DNA of 64,000 nt, taken from positions 229,378 to 293,377 of the forward strand of contig CAMUYI010000003.1 of NCBI GenBank assembly GCA_947164985.1. Direction: 5' to 3'. Positions 1-6,458 of this stretch are shown here, in pieces. The notes below the pieces were generated by a model. That model did not search any database, was not told the DNA's origin, and saw only the letters and a list, made by a program, of their open reading frames with translations. The stretch comes from an uncultured Bacteroidales bacterium (GTDB taxonomy: Bacteria > Bacteroidota > Bacteroidia > Bacteroidales > Paludibacteraceae). Numbering within the stretch: position 1 is the stretch's first letter; every line of letters begins with the position of its first letter. Both the position numbers and the translations under genes were made by a program.

Positions 1-826
1 CGGCTTCGCCTGTAAGACCGTTACACTGTAACTGTGCCTGTAAGACCGCTTCGCTGTAAGATTCTTCTTCGCGGGTGAAGGTGAAAGCCTGATCCTTTTT
101 GTCTAAATCTATCGCCGTTATCTTGCCTGAACCGTTGCTTACTAATAATAGTTCTTTGACTTCGTTTTTGATGGCTACGACATAGATGTCCCATGTTGCT
201 TGCGAGAGGCTTGTGATGGCTTGCGTGAGGTCGAGCATGGGCGAGAGTTTGAGCAGGACGCGTTTGCTGTGAGCGAGAAGGGTAGGGAGTAAATCGACTA
301 CATTGGGTGTGCAGTTTTCGAGACGAAAGACTTTACCGCCATGCGAATCTCTGCGGGCCGGATCGAGGAAAATTAAATCATAGCCTCTCCCGACCTCCCC
401 TGAAAGGGAGGAGAGAAACTCTTCGGCTGTGGAATTATGAACGCTTATCTCCTTCCCTTTAGGGAGGGATGGGGTAGGCAAGCTAAAGTTATGGGTCGCA
501 ATGCGGCATAGTTCAGCGTTCTGCTCGACGTAGTCGGTGTGGGTGAAGTTTTCGCTCAAGAAATAGGTGTCTACTCCGTAGCCTCCGGTGAGATCTGCCA
601 TCGTGTCTCCGCTAACAAGGCTTGCTTTATAGCGTGCGGCTAACTCACTACTGCATTGTTCGCAACTAAGGCGGACTGGATACCAATAGTCGGGAATAGA
701 AGCAAACGTGGGCAGTTTGTCGGCTGTCCGCTCTTTGCCCTCGACCTGCTGGAGAAACCAACGCCATTCGTCGTCGCTGAGGTGCTTGTATTTACTGCGC
801 TGAAGTGCTAAATCTTCAATTTTCAA
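1..826 (-). CDS. class I SAM-dependent methyltransferase, THUMP-like domain type (3' end off window)
   Basis: The reading frame is open to the left edge, so the C-terminus is missing. It shows a SAM-binding loop DLTGGYGVD near residue 78, a DPARR motif near residue 155 and KLSPMLD near 197, the signature of a Bacteroidota methyltransferase family that usually carries a C-terminal THUMP-like domain; the substrate is probably RNA (inference). There is no ATG upstream of residue 75. The best start is TTG at 826, overlapping the stop of the SpoIID gene by 4 nt; family members normally have roughly 10-20 more N-terminal residues. Three microrepeat tracts lie in the gene: at the start, at 384-478 (in frame) and at 10-60. 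The gene is last in the 4100-to-1 operon. Confidence 0.8.
   Translation of the reverse strand, partial: MKIEDLALQRSKYKHLSDDEWRWFLQQVEGKERTADKLPTFASIPDYWYPVRLSCEQCSSELAARYKASLVSGDTMADLTGGYGVDTYFLSENFTHTDYVEQNAELCRIATHNFSLPTPSLPKGKEISVHNSTAEEFLSSLSGEVGRGYDLIFLDPARRDSHGGKVFRLENCTPNVVDLLPTLLAHSKRVLLKLSPMLDLTQAITSLSQATWDIYVVAIKNEVKELLLVSNGSGKITAIDLDKKDQAFTFTREEESYSEAVLQAQLQCNGLTGEA
10..60. repeat. CTGTAAGACCG-type microrepeat in the methyltransferase gene
   Basis: CTGTAAGACCG at 10-20 and 38-48 and CTGTAAG at 54-60. The inverse unit is found 42 kb away at 41996-42057. Confidence 0.8.
384..478. repeat. inverted pair of a 30-bp C-rich element inside the methyltransferase gene
   Basis: 384-413 (CCTCTCCCGACCTCCCCTGA and AAGGGAGGAG) and the reverse complement of 449-478 (CCTACCCCATCCCTCCCTAA and AGGGAAGGAG) are copies of one element in opposite orientation, 35 nt apart. 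Both are translated in frame. Confidence 0.8.
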
Positions 827-844
827 TCTGCAATCTTCAATTGA
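811..844. repeat. CAATTTTCAATCTG-type microrepeat at the SpoIID/methyltransferase junction
   Basis: CAATCTT/CAATTTT/CAATCTG/CAATCTT/CAATTGA units of 7 nt, spanning the SpoIID stop and the methyltransferase start. Confidence 0.85.
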
Positions 845-1833
845 GTATTATGGTAATAATACGAAAGTATATCTTCGTACTTTATTCCTTCGCTTGCCAT
901 TACCGCCGCACCTATCTGACATAGTCCTGCACCGTGACCCCAACCGTGACCATTCAGCGTCCATAGGCCGTTTTCGTGCGAGACTTCGAACCATGAACTA
1001 TAGAGGCAGGATTTGCTGAGCCAATAACGGATTTTTAATTCTTTGCCAATGATCTCGGTGTGCTTGGTGCCGACTATTTTGAGGCTGTCAATTCGGCCTG
1101 AGGCTCCACGATGCATAGGGATAAGGTCTAGGATTTCTCCGAAGTCGATACCTGATTTGGTGCGGATAATATCGCTGAGTTCCTCTGCGGTATAGGTCAC
1201 TTGCCAGTCCCGGAAGTCTTTAGTCTCTTGATCGTAGTCGTTGAGAACGAGGCGCAGGACTTTGGGCGAAGGGCTTTTGCAGTAGTCGCATTGTACGGAC
1301 TGAATATAGGGTACGTCGGTATCTTCCCAGCAGGTTCGCCAGATCTCGGTGCGTCCGCCGCAACACTTGTAATAACGGCAGTCACAGACCGCATCGCCGA
1401 ACTTTAGGACTTGGCCTCTTGTGGCTTGTACTGCCTCCACCGCTCTCTCATTCATTCTGTGTAAACCTTCGTAGCGTTGACAATGGTCGTCGGCACAAAC
1501 GTCGTAGCCCTCGTGGTTGGGTTTTTGCATGGCACGAATGGCCCAGGAACGACTAATCACGGCATGTGCTTTGAGCAGTTCCATCGGGCTATTGGCGTTC
1601 ATCTCGGAAGAGATAACGGAGCAGAGGTAGTCCTCGAGGTCGATGGTGTTGATGGCTGTTTGGGTGCCGTCGGGATTGTTACGTATCTCCAATTCGCCGG
1701 CGAACTCTTGGTCTTCTTTTCTGTCCCAATGAAAACCAATACCGATACGGACATTCTTCAGAATGAATGTCTGTTCCCGCTGCTCAAACTCGATATGCGG
1801 CGCAGTTAATATTCCTACGCGAATATTCGTAAT
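823..1833 (-). CDS. SpoIID/LytB-domain protein with a non-ATG start
   Basis: The protein has about 336 residues. The SpoIID core is clear: EDYLCSVISSEM near residue 65 and a C-terminal GHGWGHGAGLCQIGA near 295-309. SpoIID proteins are lytic transglycosylases acting on peptidoglycan in sporulators; the Bacteroidota relatives are widespread but less defined. Family-like sequence (RIGIGFHWDRKEDQ) continues in frame upstream of the first TTG at 1692, up to 1833, where an in-frame TAA in an AT-rich repeat closes the frame. No ATG, GTG or TTG lies in this stretch. ATT at 1833 occupies the position of the expected initiator Met, so an ATT start, or an unrecognised one, is inferred. The C-terminal residues QLKIAD come from a repeat tract. 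Cysteine-rich segment at residues 145-190. Confidence 0.8.
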   Translation of the reverse strand: MTNIRVGILTAPHIEFEQREQTFILKNVRIGIGFHWDRKEDQEFAGELEIRNNPDGTQTAINTIDLEDYLCSVISSEMNANSPMELLKAHAVISRSWAIRAMQKPNHEGYDVCADDHCQRYEGLHRMNERAVEAVQATRGQVLKFGDAVCDCRYYKCCGGRTEIWRTCWEDTDVPYIQSVQCDYCKSPSPKVLRLVLNDYDQETKDFRDWQVTYTAEELSDIIRTKSGIDFGEILDLIPMHRGASGRIDSLKIVGTKHTEIIGKELKIRYWLSKSCLYSSWFEVSHENGLWTLNGHGWGHGAGLCQIGAAVMASEGIKYEDILSYYYHNTQLKIAD

Positions 1834-1857
1834 TCTTAATTTTTAATTTTTAATTCT
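1830..1857. repeat. AT-rich microrepeat at the glycosyltransferase/SpoIID junction
   Basis: TAATTCT/TAATTTT units of 7-8 nt contain the glycosyltransferase stop codon and abut the presumed ATT start of the SpoIID gene. Confidence 0.85.
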
Positions 1858-3210
1858 CGCTTTCAGTTCCCATGTACGCAGTCGGTCTTTGTACCAGTTA
1901 TTGCGATTCATAGCGACAATGTCGCAGTTAGCGTCGGAGTTGTCTTCCCACCGGCGGCAGTTATAGACGACGTCATAGATTCGTCCGATCGGGTAGTCGC
2001 GCGAGATTCGCAGTCCGACGGCATAGTCTTCACCGTACTTGGTGGTCGGGTAGTTGATCGTGCGGAGGAGCGGTACGTAGAAGCCGCGCGGTGCACCGAG
2101 ACCGTTGATGCGCAGGGCATTGTTACGACCGTTTTCGTCGGTCCATTCGCGATGGTCGATCACGCCCGGAGGAAGGATCTCACCTGCCATGTTGGTGAGT
2201 TGGTAGGTACCGATGACCATGCCGTAACGGGGAGCCGCATGGATATCTTGCTCCGGTTCTAAACCGGCGAAGGCATCGATGAATTTCTGCACGGTGGTCT
2301 CGTCGAAATAGGTGTCATCGGAGTCGAGTTGAATCGCGTATTTGCCACAACGCGGGTCGTGGATAGCGACGTTCCAGTTGCCACCTATCGCGTGCCAAGT
2401 CTTGTCCTGATGAATAACGATAAGGTCCTTAGGGTCATTAAGGTCTTTAAGGTCCTTAAGGATTTCTGCGGTTCCGTCTGTGGAGTTGTCATCGACTACG
2501 ATGACATTGAAGGAGTAGGGTGCACGCACTTTCTGGGCAAGGGCGCTGTGTACGGCGTCTGCGATTGTGCGGGCGCGGTTCTTACAAGGAATGATAACGG
2601 AGGCGGTTACGGGGTAGGGGTTACCGGTTACGGGAAGGGGTTTATATTCGCCGGGTTTCAGGTACGCACCGATTCGTTTGAGGTGGGCGGTGACGCATTG
2701 TTCCATCTCGATCTGCACTTGCCGATTACGCGGATCGACATAGTCGAAGAGTTTCTCACCGGACTTGCGGGTGTCGGTTTCTACTTCGTAGTACAGGTAT
2801 TCCGGTATATGTTCGAGTTTCTCGGCGCGAAGCCTTAAATCATACAAGCCCGCGAACTCATATTCTGTGTCCGTCTGAGCCACTATCGCTTTCAGTTTCT
2901 CTGTGTCCCAAAGCATTACGGCACCGAAGTCAAAATCATCGCGCAAAGCCCCGATCTGATAGTCAATCACGGGCGCCTCATCAATTTTCCATTCTCCATT
3001 TTCCATTTCCAATTTATTGAAATGGTCGGCATAGACCATCGTGGCGCCGGTCATTTCCATGACTTGTATCATTCGTTCCTGCCCCAGATAGATCCATTCG
3101 ATCTCGGGTTTGAGACAGATCATGGTGTAGGCCGTTGAGGCTTTTTCAGCGATCTCGCGAATCGCTTTGGTCGAGCAAACTCTGCCCGGCAGATAGAAAG
3201 TAGATATCAT
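1843..3210 (-). CDS. family 2 glycosyltransferase with in-frame microrepeats
   Basis: This 455-residue protein has a GT-A/GT2 fold from about residue 205: [21 protein letters not shown] and QLDSDDT (DxD-like metal site). The N-terminal 200 residues are a Bacteroidota-specific extension resembling another glycosyltransferase-like module. Acceptor and sugar are unknown; the context is a cell-envelope operon with a SpoIID protein and a BadF-type kinase. Three low-complexity tracts are translated in frame: DNA 2982-3014 (residues [11 protein letters not shown]), 2604-2642 ([11 protein letters not shown]) and 2421-2463 ([13 protein letters not shown]). The stop codon lies inside the AT-rich junction repeat 1830-1857, suggesting that the repeat shaped the C-terminus. 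Confidence 0.85.
   Translation of the reverse strand: MISTFYLPGRVCSTKAIREIAEKASTAYTMICLKPEIEWIYLGQERMIQVMEMTGATMVYADHFNKLEMENGEWKIDEAPVIDYQIGALRDDFDFGAVMLWDTEKLKAIVAQTDTEYEFAGLYDLRLRAEKLEHIPEYLYYEVETDTRKSGEKLFDYVDPRNRQVQIEMEQCVTAHLKRIGAYLKPGEYKPLPVTGNPYPVTASVIIPCKNRARTIADAVHSALAQKVRAPYSFNVIVVDDNSTDGTAEILKDLKDLNDPKDLIVIHQDKTWHAIGGNWNVAIHDPRCGKYAIQLDSDDTYFDETTVQKFIDAFAGLEPEQDIHAAPRYGMVIGTYQLTNMAGEILPPGVIDHREWTDENGRNNALRINGLGAPRGFYVPLLRTINYPTTKYGEDYAVGLRISRDYPIGRIYDVVYNCRRWEDNSDANCDIVAMNRNNWYKDRLRTWELKARIKN
2421..3014. repeat. three in-frame microrepeats in the glycosyltransferase gene
   Basis: Tracts at 2421-2463 (TTAAGGTCC/TTAAGGTCT units), 2604-2642 (GGTTACGGG units) and 2982-3014 (CCATTTT/CCATTCT units). 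Each is a multiple-copy short direct repeat of a different sequence. Confidence 0.8.
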
Positions 3211-3239
3211 AAAATTTCAAATATCAAATTTCAAATTTA
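3211..3239. repeat. TCAAATT-type microrepeat at the kinase/glycosyltransferase junction
   Basis: AATTTCAAAT/ATCAAAT/TTCAAAT units of 7-8 nt fill the 26-nt spacer. Confidence 0.85.
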
Positions 3240-4100
3240 TTCCGTTGTCGGAACGACGGAATTCTGGTGGTATTCTTTGAGTCCCTCGATGGGATCCTTG
3301 AGGATGGTGCCAAGGGGTAGGTTTTCTGCCTTCATGGCTTCTTCGAGGATGGGCTTGTAGTAATAGGCGATCGAGCCGACGAAGCCGATCGGTTGGTCGG
3401 TCTTGTACTGCACGAGATTACGGCGAATGAACTGCACGAAATGGTCGTAAACGAGGTCGTGAATACGTTTGTCGTCGATATGATCCGCGCAGAACTTGGA
3501 CAGTTTGGCAAGGAAGCGATTCGGGAAGGGTTGACGATAGACCTTCTCGATGATATCCGGCATGGAGGTCTCATATTCTTTGAAGAAAGCGTCTTTGAGG
3601 TCGTCGCCCAATTGATTCTTGAGCAGGTCGCCCACGAGTCGTTTTCCGAGTACTGCTGCCGATCCTTCGTCGCCAAGAATATAGCCCAACGAAGGCACGC
3701 ACCATTCGATCGTCTCGCCGTTGTAGAAGCAGCTGCCTGAACCGGTACCGAGGATACAAGCCACGCCTTCGTTATGGCCTAACAGCCCCCGCGCTGCACC
3801 TAACATATCGGACTCGACATGCACTTCGGCTTTCTTGAATACCGCTTCCAGTGCGGTCTTGACAAAGCCTTTTTTCTCCGGCGTGCATCCCGCACCGTAA
3901 AAGAAAACATGCGTGAGTGTACCGGCCCACAAAAGCTGTGCTATTTGCGGCAATAACTGATTGCTGATGCTGTTCTGCATAGCAATCGTGGTCTGGAAGA
4001 GCGGATTGATTCCGTCGGTGAACACATCGGAGCACTGACCACTTGCTGTGACCAGACACCAATGCACCTTTGTACTTCCACTATCGGCAATAAGGATCAT
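3237..4100 (-). CDS. BadF/BadG-type ATPase, N-acetylglucosamine kinase-like
   Basis: The 287-residue protein has the ASKHA ATPase architecture: phosphate-1 motif LIADSGSTKVHW at the N-terminus and GTGSGS near residue 118, with GDEGSAAVLGK in the middle, as in N-acetylglucosamine kinases. It probably phosphorylates an amino sugar in the cytoplasm, for salvage or cell-wall recycling; the exact sugar is not shown by sequence. It is the first gene of the operon leading to the glycosyltransferase and SpoIID genes. The ATG at 4100 lies about 28 nt downstream of the -7 box at 4128-4135. A TTTGA-rich junction repeat follows its stop codon. Confidence 0.8.
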   Translation of the reverse strand: MILIADSGSTKVHWCLVTASGQCSDVFTDGINPLFQTTIAMQNSISNQLLPQIAQLLWAGTLTHVFFYGAGCTPEKKGFVKTALEAVFKKAEVHVESDMLGAARGLLGHNEGVACILGTGSGSCFYNGETIEWCVPSLGYILGDEGSAAVLGKRLVGDLLKNQLGDDLKDAFFKEYETSMPDIIEKVYRQPFPNRFLAKLSKFCADHIDDKRIHDLVYDHFVQFIRRNLVQYKTDQPIGFVGSIAYYYKPILEEAMKAENLPLGTILKDPIEGLKEYHQNSVVPTTE

Positions 4101-4127
4101 AAATCGTTAATTGATTGAATTTGCGTG

Positions 4128-4159
4128 CAAATTTACAACAAAAATTGCATATATGCAAA
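4128..4159 (-). promoter_or_regulatory. promoter of the kinase-glycosyltransferase-SpoIID operon, with palindrome
   Basis: On the minus strand TTTG (4156-4159) and TAAATTTG (4128-4135) are separated by 20 nt, the Bacteroidota -33/-7 layout. The -33 region coincides with the perfect 14-bp palindrome TTGCATATATGCAA at 4145-4158, also present at three other promoters in the window. Confidence 0.8.
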
Positions 4160-4174
4160 AAAAATCAAAAAATA

Positions 4175-4206
4175 TTTGTATATTCCAAATTATTTTACTA
4201 ATTTTG
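4175..4206 (+). promoter_or_regulatory. promoter of the exported-protein gene at 4282
   Basis: TTTG at 4175-4178 and TAATTTTG at 4199-4206 are separated by 20 nt. It diverges from the kinase operon promoter, whose palindrome lies 17 bp upstream. Confidence 0.75.
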
Positions 4207-4281
4207 CGGCTGTTTAAGACAAACAATCTTACAAATGTATAAAACCGAAGGGGCGATGGGATATAACAGCCGCAATTCGAC

Positions 4282-5025
4282 ATGAAAAAAATGTTACTTT
4301 TCGCTTGCATGATTTTTGCTGCAATCAGTGCTTTTGCACAAGACATTATCATTACTCGCGACGCACGTCGTGTTGAGGCTACTATTACTGAGGTTTCCGA
4401 CACGGAAATCAAGTACAAAGAATTCAATAATCCCAAGGGGCCGCTGTATATCATGCAGACAACGGACATCAATACGATCATGTATCAGAATGGAACGATT
4501 AAGGTATATGACAATGCACGCAAGTCTGCTCCCGGTGCTGCCGTGATTCCGAGTGCTCAGGACCCAAATTCGCTGATCGTCAAAAAGGATAACTATTATC
4601 TTCTTGGTGACCAGCAAATGGACGAGGCGCAGTATGTAGAGTTTATCAAGGCCAATTGTGCCGCAGCATATGAAGCCTATGAAAAAGCAAACAATTTGAG
4701 ACAAACCGGTTTCAAGTTATTGGGATCAGGTATCGGAATTTCTGCAGGAGGGGTAACTGTGCTAGCATTAGGAGGAATTTTGTCCGGAGTCCTTGGTTCC
4801 AATGTTCCAATGATCCCATGTGGCATTATTGGAGGCGTCTTTACCGGTGTCGGCGGCGGTTTGCTGATCGGATCCATTCCCTGTCTCGTAATAGGATCCG
4901 TTAAGAAGAATAACTCCTACGAGGTATATAATGAGAATTGTTCTCTTTCTGTTCCTTCTACAGCAAAATTGGAGTTTAATCTTCAATCGTCTCAGGATGG
5001 CCTCGGCATAGCGATGAGATTCTAA
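4282..5025 (+). CDS. exported protein of unknown function with Gly-rich membrane segments
   Basis: The 247-residue protein starts with a typical signal peptide ending in AISAFAQ. Residues 20-70 (DIIITRDARRVEATITEV, then DTEIKYK) form a small beta domain common at the N-terminus of Bacteroidales exported proteins. Two glycine-rich hydrophobic helices follow, at about residues 145-175 and 178-210 (GIIGGVFTGVGGGLLIG), so the protein probably sits in a membrane. No enzymatic motif is visible. It has its own promoter and is followed 15 nt later by the DUF4301 gene, which probably shares its transcript. Confidence 0.75.
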   Translation: MKKMLLFACMIFAAISAFAQDIIITRDARRVEATITEVSDTEIKYKEFNNPKGPLYIMQTTDINTIMYQNGTIKVYDNARKSAPGAAVIPSAQDPNSLIVKKDNYYLLGDQQMDEAQYVEFIKANCAAAYEAYEKANNLRQTGFKLLGSGIGISAGGVTVLALGGILSGVLGSNVPMIPCGIIGGVFTGVGGGLLIGSIPCLVIGSVKKNNSYEVYNENCSLSVPSTAKLEFNLQSSQDGLGIAMRF

Positions 5026-5040
5026 AAAAGACATAATACC

Positions 5041-6402
5041 ATGAATAATTTTAGTGCACAAGACCTCGAGCAATTACAGGCTCGTGGCATTTCGGTTGAG
5101 AAAGCGGAGGCACAATTGGAGTGTTTCCGAAACGGTTTTCCGGAATTAGACATCGTGGCTCCCGCTTCGACGAAGAAGGGTATCTTGGCTCCGAAACGTG
5201 CGGAGCAAGAGGAGTATATCGCTGCTTGGCAGCAGTACTTGGCGGAGGGACATAAGATTCTAAAGTTCGTTCCGGCTTCGGGTGCAGCAAGTCGTATGTT
5301 CAAGAATCTGTTCCAGTACCTGGAGGATGGTATTGAGACGCCGTTCATTCAGGATTTCCTGGCGCACAAAGATCAATTTGCTTTTGGTCCGCAATTAGCC
5401 GGCAAGGAAGGTCAGGACGCAGTGCGTTATCTGTTGAACGACATGCATTACGGTGAGTTGCCGAAGGGTCTGCTGCTCTTCCATAAATATCGTGATGGCG
5501 CGCGTACGCCTGCGTTAGAGCACTTGGTAGAGGGTGCACTCTATTGCGCGGAGCCGGCTAAGGACGGTGAGAAACCGACTGTATATCTGCATTTTACGGT
5601 TAGTCATGACCATCTGCCGCTGTTCCGTCAGCATATCGCAGAGAACCTGCCTAAGTTCGAAGAGAAATACAATGTCAAGTACGACGTGACGTTCTCGGAG
5701 CAGTTGCCGAGTACGGATACCTTGGCTGCAAATCCCGATGGTACGCCGTTCAGAACGAAAGACGGTAAGTTGCTCTTCCGTCCGGGAGGTCACGGAGCAT
5801 TGATTGAGAACCTGAATCAGCAGGACGCGGATATCGTTTTCATCAAGAATATCGACAATGTAGTGCCTGATCGTCTGAAGAAAGATACGATCCGTTACAA
5901 ACAGATCCTTGCCGGTGTGCTTGTGACCGAGCAGAAACGTATCTTCGAGGCGCTGAAGGATCCAAACCTGAGTGACGAAGAGCGTGCTAAACTGAATCGT
6001 CCGATTCGTGTCTGCGGTGTGGTAAAGAACACGGGTGAGCCTGGTGGTGGTCCGTTCTTGGTTCGTGAAGCCGACGGTTCGATCTCTTGCCAGATCCTAG
6101 AGTCCACGCAGATCAGCGATCCGGAACTCATGAAGCAGAGTACGCACTTCAATCCGGTGGATCTCGTTTGCGCGATCCGTGACTACGAAGGCAAGCCGTT
6201 TGACCTGCCGAAGTATGTGGATCCGCAGACAGGCTTTATCTCCAATAAGAGTAAGGATGGTAAAGAGCTGTTGGCGCTTGAATTACCAGGCTTGTGGAAC
6301 GGCGCGATGAGTCGCTGGAACACAATCTTCGTAGAAGTGCCGGTGAGCACCTTCAACCCCGTGAAGACGGTGAATGACCTGCTCCGTGAGCAGCACCAAT
6401 AA
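5041..6402 (+). CDS. DUF4301 family protein
   Basis: The 453-residue protein matches the Bacteroidota family DUF4301 over its whole length: N-terminal ARGISVEKAEAQL, a KFVPASGAASRMF stretch near residue 78, GGHGALIENLNQ near 248 and CGVVKNTGEPGGGPF near 325. The last segments resemble nucleotidyltransferase/sugar-phosphate enzymes, and the family has been linked to such folds, but no reaction can be assigned from this sequence. It has no signal peptide and is probably cytoplasmic. It ends 57 nt before the convergent gene at 6459, with a shared bidirectional terminator between. Confidence 0.85.
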   Translation: MNNFSAQDLEQLQARGISVEKAEAQLECFRNGFPELDIVAPASTKKGILAPKRAEQEEYIAAWQQYLAEGHKILKFVPASGAASRMFKNLFQYLEDGIETPFIQDFLAHKDQFAFGPQLAGKEGQDAVRYLLNDMHYGELPKGLLLFHKYRDGARTPALEHLVEGALYCAEPAKDGEKPTVYLHFTVSHDHLPLFRQHIAENLPKFEEKYNVKYDVTFSEQLPSTDTLAANPDGTPFRTKDGKLLFRPGGHGALIENLNQQDADIVFIKNIDNVVPDRLKKDTIRYKQILAGVLVTEQKRIFEALKDPNLSDEERAKLNRPIRVCGVVKNTGEPGGGPFLVREADGSISCQILESTQISDPELMKQSTHFNPVDLVCAIRDYEGKPFDLPKYVDPQTGFISNKSKDGKELLALELPGLWNGAMSRWNTIFVEVPVSTFNPVKTVNDLLREQHQ

Positions 6403-6427
6403 TCGTTGAAAGTTGAAAATTTAAAGA

Positions 6428-6453
6428 AAGGGCTGCCCGAATGGACAGCCCTT
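6428..6453. terminator. bidirectional hairpin terminator
   Basis: The stem AAGGGCTG / CAGCCCTT (6428-6435 with 6446-6453) has an inner CC/GG extension and is flanked by A-rich and T-rich sequence. It separates convergent genes ending at 6402 and 6459. Confidence 0.8.
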
Positions 6454-6458
6454 ATTAT

